From assembly GCF_000702505.1 (NCBI RefSeq), contig NZ_JNIM01000001.1:2604001-2668000 (forward strand): a DNA stretch of 64,000 nucleotides, written 5' to 3'. Position 1 is the stretch's first letter; every line of letters starts with the position of its first letter. Below the pieces are notes generated by a model, which saw nothing but the letters and a program-made list of their open reading frames with translations, was not told where the DNA came from and made no database searches. Below, piece by piece: positions 18,534 to 27,379 of the stretch. Origin of the DNA: Thermogemmatispora carboxidivorans (lineage in GTDB: Bacteria; Chloroflexota; Ktedonobacteria; Ktedonobacterales; Ktedonobacteraceae). The translations under genes were made by a program, and so were the position numbers.

Positions 18534-19001
18534 TGAGATAGCTCCTTGGGAATAGGGTGATAGTGGAGTGCAAAACCCCGAGTTACATTTTATAAAAACA
18601 CAGCCGGGGCGCTTCTCTATTCCTGAGACTGCCCTCCAGACCCCAGAGCGACGCGTGGCTGCTCTGGTCTGGTCCTGCTCTCCCAGTTCTGAGACACCAG
18701 GGCGACTACTCTCCCAGCCAGAGATCTCCCCAAGCCTCTCCATGTGGAGGCAACGGCAGAGCGAGATCAGCAGACAGGCGCCGCGGTCTGGCCTGCAACC
18801 TTTCTCTCCGACCAGGTGTTATAAGGAGCAGAGTCAAGCGAGAAAGCACACCTGCCTGGACAGGAGAGAGGCATAAAAGGAGAGGAGGCCAGTACAAGCA
18901 GTGAAGCCGGCTTTCACCTTCATTCCCATAGCTAGCAAATACCTGAGATCGGGCCTGGCGAAGCAGGAGTTCAGAGTAGGCCAGGGGTCTGGAGCAGATC
19001 C
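18534..19001. other. Divergent intergenic region between glutaredoxin and ECF sigma genes
   Basis: A 468-nt gap that should carry promoters for both directions. It contains an imperfect palindrome at 18901-18917 with an AGCCGGCT core, about 85 nt before the sigma gene. No gene is credible. Confidence 0.4.
18901..18917. promoter_or_regulatory. Imperfect palindrome upstream of the ECF sigma gene
   Basis: GTGAAGCCGGCTTTCAC: an 8-bp AGCCGGCT core flanked by GTGA and TTCAC. It could be an operator or a small hairpin; it is the only palindrome seen near the sigma gene. Confidence 0.3.
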
Positions 19002-19625
19002 ATGCCCATGAATCACGCTGATGAGGCAGGCTTTCCTCAAGAGCAGGCGTTGTTGAATAGCTTGCTCGTCGACCTCGACCACTGCTTCGAGCAGGTAGTG
19101 CTACGCTATGAGCAGCGTCTCTTTACCTTCGCTCTGCGGTTGAGCGGGAGTTACGAGGAGGCGCAGGAAATCACCCAGGATGCCTTTGTGCGCGCTTATC
19201 ATGCGCTTGGCGGCTATTCCAGCGAGCAGGTGCGCAGTCTGGCTCTGCGTGCCTGGCTCTATCAGATCGTGCTCAATGTGGCACGCAATCGACTGCGCAA
19301 GCTCCGTCATCTGCCAACTTGTGTCTCTCTGGAACAGGTCAGCACTGACGCGGATGAGGAGCTAGAGGGTGCCCGCGCTGAAGGGCCCGAGGCCCACCTG
19401 GAAGCGCGCGAGCGTCAGCTCCTGCTGCAACAGGCGCTTCTGACGCTACCGCTCGCCTATCGTGAGGTGATTGTGCTGCGCCACATCGAGGGGCTGAGCT
19501 ATCCAGAGCTGGCGCGCCTGCTCAATCAACCGATTGGCACCGTCAAGGCCAGAGTCCATCGTGGCCTGGCGCAGCTGCGCCAGGTGCTTGCCCAACATCA
19601 TGCTCGTGAGGTGCTCTATGGCTGA
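19002..19625 (+). CDS. ECF-type RNA polymerase sigma factor
   Basis: A 207-residue extracytoplasmic-function sigma factor. Region 2 spans about residues 28-100 (FEQVVLRYEQRLFTFALRL, then QDAFVRAYHAL). Region 4 spans about 145-200 (LPLAYREVIVLRHIEGLSY, then GTVKARVHRGLAQLR). There is no region 1.1 or 3. GGAG precedes ATG 19002; a second ATG at 19008 is possible. Its stop codon overlaps the next gene by 8 nt, the place where an anti-sigma factor is normally encoded. Here that place is taken by an Ogt-Ada fusion gene, suggesting the sigma factor serves an alkylation response. Confidence 0.93.
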   Translation: MPMNHADEAGFPQEQALLNSLLVDLDHCFEQVVLRYEQRLFTFALRLSGSYEEAQEITQDAFVRAYHALGGYSSEQVRSLALRAWLYQIVLNVARNRLRKLRHLPTCVSLEQVSTDADEELEGARAEGPEAHLEARERQLLLQQALLTLPLAYREVIVLRHIEGLSYPELARLLNQPIGTVKARVHRGLAQLRQVLAQHHAREVLYG

Positions 19626-20463
19626 GCAACAGTCTCGCAGCCTGTCACAAGCGCGACAACTGGTCCGCGAGCTGCGCACTTTCCAGCAGGAGGCCTCATC
19701 CCCACCAGCCCTGCGCTCCTACGTGTTGTTTCGAGTCGGACTGGCTGACGGCTACCTGCGCTTTTCGTCACCGATCGGACCGGTTTTCGTGGCACTGAAT
19801 GCGCGCGGGATCTCCGCTGTGGATCATGCTGCAGATGCCTCCAGATTCGAGGCTCGCTTCTGCGCGGAGTTTGGACGGGCCATCTTTCCACTCGATCCCG
19901 CCGAGGCTCCAGCCTGGGTCGGGCAGATCGAGTCAGCCCTACAGACCGGTCAGACGGCCCATCTGCCTTTTGATCTGCGCGGTTGCAGCCCCTTTGAACA
20001 GGCCGTCCTCTGCCGGACGCTGCTGATCCCCTGCGGCGAGGTGCGCCCCTACGCCTGGGTAGCACGCGAGATCGGGCAGCCACACGCCGTACGGGCGGTG
20101 GGCAACGCCCTGGCACGCAACCCCATCCCGCTGCTGATCCCCTGCCACCGGGTGGTGCGCAGCGATTGCCAGATCGGCAACTACAGTCTGGGCGGCCCGC
20201 TCAATAAACGGGCCTTGTTGGAAGCCGAAGGAATCGACCTGGCCTTGCTAAAGCAGCTCTCTGCCAGGGGGGTGCGCTATATCGGCAGTACGACAACCCA
20301 TGTCTACTGCTTCCCGACCTGTCGCTACGCACGCCGGATCGCCCCAGAACACCGCCAGCCCCTGCGCTCGCCCGAGGAGGCGGCACGCCTTGGCTATCGC
20401 CCCTGCCAGCACTGCCGTCCTGCCCCCCCGGGGAGTCCAGACATCAGTCTTGCCAGCGAGTAG
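19618..20463 (+). CDS. Ogt-type O6-methylguanine methyltransferase fused to C-terminal Ada zinc domain
   Basis: A 281-residue DNA repair protein that also looks like an alkylation sensor. Residues about 40-205 are an O6-alkylguanine-DNA methyltransferase with acceptor Cys176 in PCHRV. Residues about 215-270 are an Ada metal-binding domain with Cys231, Cys235, Cys263 and Cys266. The C-x3-C...C-x2-C spacing is the same as E. coli Ada Cys38, Cys42, Cys69 and Cys72, where Cys38 takes methyl from phosphotriesters. Domain order is reversed relative to Ada and the AraC helix-turn-helix is absent. ATG 19618 overlaps the ECF sigma stop by 8 nt, implying translational coupling. A role controlling the sigma factor is inference. 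Confidence 0.88.
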   Translation: MAEQQSRSLSQARQLVRELRTFQQEASSPPALRSYVLFRVGLADGYLRFSSPIGPVFVALNARGISAVDHAADASRFEARFCAEFGRAIFPLDPAEAPAWVGQIESALQTGQTAHLPFDLRGCSPFEQAVLCRTLLIPCGEVRPYAWVAREIGQPHAVRAVGNALARNPIPLLIPCHRVVRSDCQIGNYSLGGPLNKRALLEAEGIDLALLKQLSARGVRYIGSTTTHVYCFPTCRYARRIAPEHRQPLRSPEEAARLGYRPCQHCRPAPPGSPDISLASE

Positions 20464-20489
20464 TCAGGGGAAAACCAGCCAGCGCTCAC

Positions 20490-21734
20490 TCAGCTCGCGC
20501 TGGCCCCCTGACCCAGACGCTCTAGCAGACGCTCCAGCAGACGCCGGCCACCGCTGGCGACGAGACGCGGGCTGCGCGCCATAATTCCCATGAGCAGGCC
20601 CGCGGTGAACTCGCCACGCATAGCCTGGGCCCACTGGGCCGGTGTCAGGCGCCGGAGCAGGACTAAGGCATCGTCCCACTGCTCATCGCGGTAGGCCGCA
20701 ATGTGACGATTGATCAGATAGGCAAGCTCCATCTCGCGCCCAAAGCGCGCCCTCCAGCGACGGTCAAAGCGCTCCAGGAAGGCCGCCGAGGTATTGCCCT
20801 CCGCGATCGCCTCCGCCGCCACCTCTCCAGCCAGACGCCCGGCGTAGATGGCAAAGCGAATGCCCTCGCCTACCAGCGTCGACCCCTGCCCCCCAGCATC
20901 GCCCGCCAGCAAGAGGCCCGCGGTGGAGAAACGTTCCGCCGGCCCTTCCGCCGGGAAGAGACCCGTGTGATACTCCACAGGACTGGCACCGCGCAACTTT
21001 TCCCGCAGGCGCGGCTCCTCGCGGAGCAAATACTCTAGATAGAGACGCGCATCGTCTTCGCTATCTGGATGGATCACCCCCACCCCGACACGAACCCGCC
21101 CCTGCCCACGTGGAAAGATCCAGGCGTAGCCACTGGGCGCGACCTCACTCCCCATTAGCAAATACAGCTCCTCCTGGGGATAGTGCGGCGCGTAGAGATC
21201 GTACTCGGCTCCGTAACCATAGCGGCGGAAGGCCCCGCCGAGTCCCGCTCGTACGGCTATATGACGAGCCATGCCGCTGGCATCGATGGTCACCTTGGCT
21301 CTGACCATTAGACGACGTCCACGCTCGTCGCGCACCGTTACGCCACGTACCTCCCCCTCCTCAAGCAGCACTTGATCGACCGCATGGCGCAAGCGCAGCT
21401 CCGCGCCTGCGCTGATGGCGCGTGCCGCCAGGTACTGATAGAGGCCGCGCACGTCGAGGACACAGGCTACCGGCGGATCGTAGCGCAGCGCTACCTGCTG
21501 CCGGGGCGAGAGGAAAAACACCTGCGGGATCGGATGATAGAGCTGGGCAGGTATGCCCAGCTCTCGCATATCCTTGATCCAGCTTCCGCCACTGGTATGG
21601 ACCGGATAGCCGATCTCACTCTGCCGTTCCAAGACCAGCACATCCACCCCCTGACGCGCCACCGCCTCCGCGGCGGCCAGCCCCGCCGGCCCTCCCCCCA
21701 CAACAAGAACGTCCCTGGACTCCTGCATAGGCAC
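20490..21734 (-). CDS. Geranylgeranyl reductase family FAD-dependent oxidoreductase
   Basis: A 414-residue flavoprotein. The N-terminal dinucleotide site GGGPAGLAAAEAVA is followed by the family segment SEIGYPVHTSGG and, later, the FAD-ribose motif LLAGDAGGQGSTLVGEGI. These enzymes saturate isoprenoid double bonds in chlorophyll tails, menaquinone or archaeal-type lipids. In a non-phototroph, menaquinone or carotenoid tailoring is more likely, but this is inference. The GTG at 21734 has AAGGA 8 nt upstream; ATG 21728 is the alternative. It follows the PIG-L deacetylase gene by 66 nt, so an operon is possible. Confidence 0.88.
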   Translation of the reverse strand: MPMQESRDVLVVGGGPAGLAAAEAVARQGVDVLVLERQSEIGYPVHTSGGSWIKDMRELGIPAQLYHPIPQVFFLSPRQQVALRYDPPVACVLDVRGLYQYLAARAISAGAELRLRHAVDQVLLEEGEVRGVTVRDERGRRLMVRAKVTIDASGMARHIAVRAGLGGAFRRYGYGAEYDLYAPHYPQEELYLLMGSEVAPSGYAWIFPRGQGRVRVGVGVIHPDSEDDARLYLEYLLREEPRLREKLRGASPVEYHTGLFPAEGPAERFSTAGLLLAGDAGGQGSTLVGEGIRFAIYAGRLAGEVAAEAIAEGNTSAAFLERFDRRWRARFGREMELAYLINRHIAAYRDEQWDDALVLLRRLTPAQWAQAMRGEFTAGLLMGIMARSPRLVASGGRRLLERLLERLGQGASAS

Positions 21735-21800
21735 CGTTCTCTTCCTTTCTGATCAGCTTCACTGCTCCACCGCGCCGGCCCGCTCAGCCAGCCGGAAGCG

Positions 21801-22562
21801 CTAGCGAGCATTCTCCGTGCGGTGAAACTCCTCGGCATAGGCCAGCTGATGACGCGCCCCACACTCCTGAGCCCCACGACGCACGCGCTCCGCCACCTGC
21901 TCGAAACGATCGCCAACCTGGCTGGCATGAGCCTGCAGTGCCCGCAGCTTCAGCTCAATGGTCTCGGAGATATCTTCGGCATGATTAAGCACGGGCGCCC
22001 CCGCAATATAGACCTCGCGCACCCGATGCGGCTGCAGTCCCTCGGCCAATAGCTCGGGGAAGTCCCAGGCATTCTGCGAAGCGGGATAGATCGCCTCCAG
22101 CGCCATGCGCCCGGCAGTCAAATGATCGGGATGATAGCGCCCCAACATAAGAACCGGCGACCACGAGCGCTCAGGCGATTGACAGACCACGCGCGTGGGA
22201 CGATACGTACGCAGGAGACGCACTAGCTCGCGCTTCAATTCGCGCGTCGGCTGGAGCTGTCCATCAGGATAGCCAAGGAAAATTACCTCTTTGACTCCCA
22301 GAATCTGACAGGCGGCCCGCTGTTCGGCCTTGCGCGTCTCGATCGTACGCTGCCGCGCCTCCACACTGACATCCTGAGCCTCATCCGGCCCGCCACCTCC
22401 CCCATCGGTACAGATAACATAATAGACCTCCCACCCCTCACGCACCCAACGCGCCACGCTCCCACCACAGCCGAATTCCGCATCATCGGGATGGGCCACA
22501 ATCACCATTGCACGCCTGGCTTGCTCTCTCGATGTCTCAACTACTTCTTGTTGTCCCTGCAT
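21801..22562 (-). CDS. PIG-L/LmbE family deacetylase
   Basis: A 253-residue zinc-dependent N-acetylglucosamine deacetylase-like enzyme. The signature VAHPDDAEFGCGG is at about residues 22-34 (His and two Asp bind zinc), and the third ligand histidine is in GRYHPDHL. The family includes MshB and BshB of thiol biosynthesis and glycolipid deacetylases. The mycoredoxin-like glutaredoxin 3 kb away hints at a low-molecular-weight thiol, but the link is weak. AGGAG precedes ATG 22562. Confidence 0.88.
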   Translation of the reverse strand: MQGQQEVVETSREQARRAMVIVAHPDDAEFGCGGSVARWVREGWEVYYVICTDGGGGGPDEAQDVSVEARQRTIETRKAEQRAACQILGVKEVIFLGYPDGQLQPTRELKRELVRLLRTYRPTRVVCQSPERSWSPVLMLGRYHPDHLTAGRMALEAIYPASQNAWDFPELLAEGLQPHRVREVYIAGAPVLNHAEDISETIELKLRALQAHASQVGDRFEQVAERVRRGAQECGARHQLAYAEEFHRTENAR

Positions 22563-22899
22563 CAGAAGACACGCTCCTCTCAGACCTTAAAAGGCATTGG
22601 AGAAACCGGCCCTATTGTACCACGCCCGCCTCTTTCTGCCTATTGCTGAGCCGCCTCAAGGCTCTTCTCGCCGGCAACGAGCACCCCCTTCTTAGAGACC
22701 CTACAGTGAGTGGGACCTCCGTCAAAAAAAGCTCTCTTCCTATCCCCCAAGAGGGCAGCGAGCTTCACAGGCCAAGTGGTACTTTCCTGCTAGAGAGGGC
22801 CGGGGGCCACAAAAATCTATTAACATGAAAGCATCCTATTTCAATGCTATCTCACCTTAACGGTCAAAATCTGTGGAAGGGAAGTACACAAAAAGACGT
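22563..22899. other. Divergent promoter region of PIG-L and dynamin-like genes
   Basis: A 337-nt gap with no gene. The right half is AT-richer (ACAAAAATCTATTAACATG near 22810) and should hold the promoter of the GTPase gene; no exact -35/-10 pair can be assigned. Confidence 0.35.
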
Positions 22900-25731
22900 A
22901 TGCAGTTTACTAGACAGGCTCAACAGCAACCACAACAATTAATGACCTGTCCCCAGTGCGATAACGTCGTGCCCATTGGTGCACCCTTCTGCAATATCTG
23001 CGGGACACGTCTCTATCCGCCGCCCACGACCACGCAGGCTTCAGCAGCAGCTGCTGCCACCGGCGCCGCGGCCCCCGCCAGCGCCACCCCTGCTCAGCCT
23101 GGCGCGGCCCCAACCGCTCCAGTACCGCCCAATACCTACGACGAGGAGGAAGACGAAGAGGAAGAAGACTACGACTATGAAGAGGAAGGGGAGGAGGGAG
23201 AGGAGGAAGGGGAGAGCGGCAAGGCTTCCCAGACCGCGGCCCCCCCTCCCGCTCCCGGAGAGATCCATAGTCTGCTCCAGCGCCTGGAGGAGCAGGTCGG
23301 GCAGATCGACATTTATTTTCCGGCCAGCCTCCCCGATAAAGCGCAAAAAATCAATGCCTGGAAAAAGCAGCTCCAGCGCGCTTCGGCCTGCGCTCGCCTG
23401 CTGGAACGCCCCCAGATCCAGCAGATTGAGTCGCAGCAGGCCCTGCGTCTGCGACACCACATCGCCGAGGCAGCTCGCGCCCTGGATTATACACGCGAGT
23501 ATACTGTCAAGCTGGTCGGGCACGCCGGCGCCGGGAAGAGCACGCTGCTGGCGGCGCTGATCGGGCGGGATATCTTCCCTCGCCTGGCCGGTGGCGCCGT
23601 TACCGGGGTACGCACCCGCGTGCGCCTCTGCCGCGATGACGAGCCAGAGGAGATGCACGTCCATTTTCTGACCCGGGCCGCCTTCGGCCACCTGCTCAGC
23701 CAGACGCAGCAGGCCATCAAGACAGCCCCAACGCAGAAGATGCGCGAGGCCCTGGCCGCCGAGCTCACTATCCTGCTCAAAGCCAGCGAAGCCTTCGGCG
23801 ATACCTATCTGAAGGATGATCAGCCCCACGTAGAGGTCGTGCCACGCGAGCGCTGGAAAACGGAAAGCCGCCGCTATATCGAGGAGCCAGCCCGCGACAG
23901 CGAAGAACCACGCCTGACACGCATCATCGACTATGTCGAGTACCGCGTCCACGCCGGACCACGCTCGGTGCTCCCACCTAACAGCGTGCTGGTCGATTTG
24001 CCCGGCGGCGCCGCCGGCCAGATCTATCATGACCTGATGCTGCGCGAGGAGCTAAAGCAGGTCGACGCCTTGCTGCTGGTGATCGGCAATAACCGCTTCG
24101 GCGACGACGAGCGCATCCAGCGCATCTTCGAGGAGGTGCGCCAGGCCGTCCTGCAAAACCGCGCCTTCGACGTGGCAAGCCGCATGCTCTTCCTGGTGGT
24201 GACACATTGGGATGAGATCAATTCTCCTGCCAGCCAGGAGAAAGCCCTCGGCAGCCTGCGCCCCTTCCTGCGCGAGTTGCCCCCCGGCTACGCCAGCTAC
24301 CACCGCCACGGCCCACGCAATACTTATTTCTTCTACCCACTGCGCGCCCTCGACGCCCTGCTGGCTACCCTGGGCCTGGCCGGCACCTCCCTGGATGAGG
24401 AACGCCTGCAGGAGGGCCGCGAGTACGCCGGTCGCCTCTTGGGCATCTACCCCGAGCTGCTGAAGGTCGCGCCCTCGCTGCCACCAACCACCAGCGCTCA
24501 GGAGTTCGAGCAGGTGACGCGCGAGCAGCATGAGGCTATGCTGCAGTATAGCGGCCTGCCCGAGCTGACGCATGACCTGCAGGTCTTTTTGACAGAGAAC
24601 CGCTATGAGGTGCAACTGCGCCACGCGGAGACGCAGCTGGCTATGGCATTGCAGCTGACGGAAGATCTGTGTTGGGAGCAGATGAGCCAGCTCGGCGTCG
24701 AAAGCCATGATCTGCAGGAGCTGCAGCAGGAGATGCGTTCGCGCCACGCCCGCCGCAGCGCCGCTCGCTTCGAGCACCTGCAGCGCCGCACTAACGCCAT
24801 GCAGGATGCCTGGAATGACGCCCTGCGCCAGTTCGATTCAGCTATCAGCAGCGAGAAGAGCGTCTTCCAGCGCGTGCTGCAAACGGCCCACGAGCGCGCC
24901 GCTCAGCGCGTGAAGATCCGCATCACTCAGGGCCACTTCGATCATTATATTAAGGTCGGCAATCGCCGCCCCGAGGATTCGCCGGCGATGGAGATCGGCA
25001 ATCGCTGGACGGATATCGACGGCTGGGGCTTGATTAAGGCCCTGCGCCAAAGCCTGTGCATGGCCCTGGAGCGCGAGCTGAATGACCCCGCCCGCACGCT
25101 GGCCGAAGCCTTCTTGATGCCAATTGCTTACAAGGAGGAAGTCGACGGCTCGCTCGATATCAATCGGGTAGCTCTCGGTGAGTTCGGCGGCGAGCTGGAT
25201 GAGATCCAAAAGGCTTACAATAAGCTGAAGCGCAGCATCCGCGAGAAGGCCCGCGATATCTGTCTCTACGTGACGCTCGGCGAACTGCTTAATGAGGAGA
25301 AATACGCTCCCACTCGCGAGAATCCTGCCGTGGGCGCGCTCTATCGCTTGACGAACGCTCAAGGAAAGGCCGAGGAGATCATTCAGCAGGCACGCCGGCT
25401 GATGGCACCAATTCTTGATACGATCTGTAATGGCCTGGCCCGCAGCACCGAGCAGCGTATCGCGCGCCTCTTCCGCTACGAGCTGGATAAGCTTCAGGAG
25501 CGCCAGGTCTACGATAGCGATCGCCTGGAGGCCCAACCAGTGTCACAGAATGGAACCTTCTCGGATATCGTGACACGCCTCTATAGCCACCTGACCGAGC
25601 GCGTGCATACTTCGGAAGCCCTGCGCCAGCAGCTCGATAATCTGCAGGCCCAGCGCGAGGCCGCGCTGGATCAGTGGGTTGATCTGATTCAGGAGGTGGA
25701 GGCCCTTAAGACGATCCATCGCCAGGAGTAA
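22900..25731 (+). CDS. Zinc-ribbon, acidic-linker, dynamin-like large GTPase
   Basis: A 943-residue protein. An N-terminal zinc ribbon (Cys17, Cys20, Cys31, Cys34) is followed by an Ala/Pro/Thr linker and a very acidic run (about residues 80-105). Next is a GTPase domain with P-loop GHAGAGKST (207-215), G3 DLPGG (366-370) and G4-like THWD (435-438). The rest is a long helical, coiled-coil-rich region to the C-terminus. The layout resembles bacterial dynamin-like proteins, which remodel membranes; no transmembrane helix is evident, so it would bind membranes peripherally if it does. The start is uncertain: GTG 22873 or ATG 22900, without an ideal Shine-Dalgarno. A strong terminator follows. 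Confidence 0.82.
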   Translation: MQFTRQAQQQPQQLMTCPQCDNVVPIGAPFCNICGTRLYPPPTTTQASAAAAATGAAAPASATPAQPGAAPTAPVPPNTYDEEEDEEEEDYDYEEEGEEGEEEGESGKASQTAAPPPAPGEIHSLLQRLEEQVGQIDIYFPASLPDKAQKINAWKKQLQRASACARLLERPQIQQIESQQALRLRHHIAEAARALDYTREYTVKLVGHAGAGKSTLLAALIGRDIFPRLAGGAVTGVRTRVRLCRDDEPEEMHVHFLTRAAFGHLLSQTQQAIKTAPTQKMREALAAELTILLKASEAFGDTYLKDDQPHVEVVPRERWKTESRRYIEEPARDSEEPRLTRIIDYVEYRVHAGPRSVLPPNSVLVDLPGGAAGQIYHDLMLREELKQVDALLLVIGNNRFGDDERIQRIFEEVRQAVLQNRAFDVASRMLFLVVTHWDEINSPASQEKALGSLRPFLRELPPGYASYHRHGPRNTYFFYPLRALDALLATLGLAGTSLDEERLQEGREYAGRLLGIYPELLKVAPSLPPTTSAQEFEQVTREQHEAMLQYSGLPELTHDLQVFLTENRYEVQLRHAETQLAMALQLTEDLCWEQMSQLGVESHDLQELQQEMRSRHARRSAARFEHLQRRTNAMQDAWNDALRQFDSAISSEKSVFQRVLQTAHERAAQRVKIRITQGHFDHYIKVGNRRPEDSPAMEIGNRWTDIDGWGLIKALRQSLCMALERELNDPARTLAEAFLMPIAYKEEVDGSLDINRVALGEFGGELDEIQKAYNKLKRSIREKARDICLYVTLGELLNEEKYAPTRENPAVGALYRLTNAQGKAEEIIQQARRLMAPILDTICNGLARSTEQRIARLFRYELDKLQERQVYDSDRLEAQPVSQNGTFSDIVTRLYSHLTERVHTSEALRQQLDNLQAQREAALDQWVDLIQEVEALKTIHRQE

Positions 25732-26419
25732 GTCACCTGGCCACAATGGCGACGCCCCGCGCCAAGGCTGGCCCGACAGCAGACCCACCTTCGTCCTGGG
25801 ACGGGGCGTCTCCGCTCCAGCTAGAAAGGAGCCGTTCCCATCCCTCACCGCTAAAGAGCCAAAAACAGAGGGAGGGAGAGCGCTCAGGGCCGCGTCTCTC
25901 CCTCCCTTTTCCCTGTTCCCCACGACAAACCCGCCTACAGGATCACGTCACATCTCAGTCCCCCCAGGGCTCGCCTCCCATTGTCAACCCCCCAGGCATT
26001 ACGATAGCGACGACTGGCTCCGATCCCGGTAAATATCCTGTTGAGATGTAATGGAGATCTAGCGGAAGTCGCGCTTCGAAGTTGAGAAATATTCATATGA
26101 AGTTCCCAGATCCGCAGCCCCTCCCTCTCATCTGGCCCGCCAGACTCCCCGGCTGCCTCCTTTCCCCACAATAAGGCAGAGTTAGGAGCATAGCTTCATT
26201 TCCGATGACGCTTCTACTATCTGTCAATCATCGATCGCACAAAAAATATTAGTACTAGTGGCCTATCTATTCATCCAGATAGCAAGCATCCTACGTATCA
26301 GGCTTACAGAGTCCAGCCCCTGTCAGTGCCCACCAGTTGAGGGGATCGAACAGACCCCTCGATTGTGCCGAGGAAGGTGGCGGGGCTGGACCTGCGACTG
26401 GAGAGAGAAGGAGCCAGAT
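25732..26419. other. Intergenic region between dynamin-like and H-NOX genes
   Basis: 688 nt without a credible gene. It contains an 8-bp inverted repeat GACGCCCC/GGGGCGTC (near 25750 and 25803), the terminator at 25868-25911 and an AT-rich segment (26230-26265) around TAGTACTA that may be the promoter region of the H-NOX gene. Confidence 0.5.
25868..25911 (+). terminator. Rho-independent terminator of the dynamin-like gene
   Basis: GGGAGGGAGAG (25870-25880) pairs perfectly with CTCTCCCTCCC (25896-25906) and is followed by TTTT (25907-25910). It lies 137 nt past the stop codon. Confidence 0.8.
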
Positions 26420-27295
26420 ATGCACGGTCTCATTTTTACCACCTGGGAAAAGTATCTGGGTGAGCGTTTCGGTGGCGGTCTGTTGAGTGCCTACCGCGAA
26501 ACCATCGGTGAGTCGCCGAGCGCCACCCCCCTGGTTAGCCACTTTTACGAGGACGAAGTGCTCTTAGAGGGCGTGGCGGCGGCCAGCCGTCTCAGTGGCC
26601 TGTCTCCTGAGCAGCTGCTGCGCGAATATGGGCACTACTTCATTCTGAACAGTCTTACTGGCCATCTTTGCAAGTATATCCTCTCGAGCGTCAGTAGTGC
26701 CTATGATCTGCTGCTGACGATGCGGGATGTCCATAGTCGTCTGCGCAAGACTGCCGCGGGACTGACCCCGCCGCTTTTCAACTATGAGTTCGTTCCCTAT
26801 GAGCGCAGCGTTGTCCTGATCTACGACAGTCCAAGACAGCTATGCCCGGTCCTGCTGGGAGCCATTGAGGGCGCTGCCGAGCGCTATGGCGAGGAAGTGG
26901 TGATCTACGAGCAGAGCTGCATGAAGCGCGGTGATCCTGTCTGCCGCATTGGGGCCACCTTTGCCCACGGGACGCGCAGCGCAGAGCAGCTTTCGGAACA
27001 GGCGCGCGCGAACGCCTTCGAGCAGCAGGCCCACCAGAATGCGATGCGCGAGCTGGGCCAGCGCATTCTGATGGTCCTGCCCACGGAGCAGGCCCAGGCG
27101 CTGACCCTACGCGAGATTCGTCAGGCGCTGGCCCAGCACTACCGCCTGAGTCCCACCTATCAGCGCCCAGCAGTGCTACTACAGGCCCTGCGCCATCTAC
27201 AGTTTGCCGGCTATGTGGCTGCGACAAGGGGGGAGCCAGATGACAACCTGACGACCCGCCGCTACTGGCGCGTCAGTACTTACTGGGAGCACTAA
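26420..27295 (+). CDS. H-NOX haem gas-sensor protein with C-terminal winged-helix-like extension
   Basis: A 291-residue protein. Residues 1-185 match the H-NOX fold: MHGLIFTTW start, proximal haem ligand His105 in RDVHSRL, TPP at 116-118, the haem-propionate motif Y135-x-S137-x-R139 (YDSPR), and LGAIEG. The distal tyrosine that gives O2 binding in thermophilic H-NOX (5 residues past the Arg) is Val here, so NO or CO sensing without O2 binding is predicted. Residues about 225-291 look like a winged helix (LTLREIRQALAQHY, then ALRHLQFAGYVAATRG). No histidine kinase or cyclase is adjacent, so a one-component regulator is possible. ATG 26420 follows GAAGGAG. Confidence 0.85.
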   Translation: MHGLIFTTWEKYLGERFGGGLLSAYRETIGESPSATPLVSHFYEDEVLLEGVAAASRLSGLSPEQLLREYGHYFILNSLTGHLCKYILSSVSSAYDLLLTMRDVHSRLRKTAAGLTPPLFNYEFVPYERSVVLIYDSPRQLCPVLLGAIEGAAERYGEEVVIYEQSCMKRGDPVCRIGATFAHGTRSAEQLSEQARANAFEQQAHQNAMRELGQRILMVLPTEQAQALTLREIRQALAQHYRLSPTYQRPAVLLQALRHLQFAGYVAATRGEPDDNLTTRRYWRVSTYWEH

Positions 27296-27379
27296 GATAG
27301 ACTGGCTCCCCACCCTGGCTTGCTTGCCAGCGCCAAGCGAGGTGACCAGCGCTCCCGGTCGCAGCCTCAGCCACCTCAC

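Noticed and set aside
23041-24030. 329-codon minus-strand open frame opposite the dynamin-like gene
   Set aside because: Composition mirrors the GTPase coding strand; the acidic run becomes a poly-hydrophobic antisense stretch. No Shine-Dalgarno or known domain.
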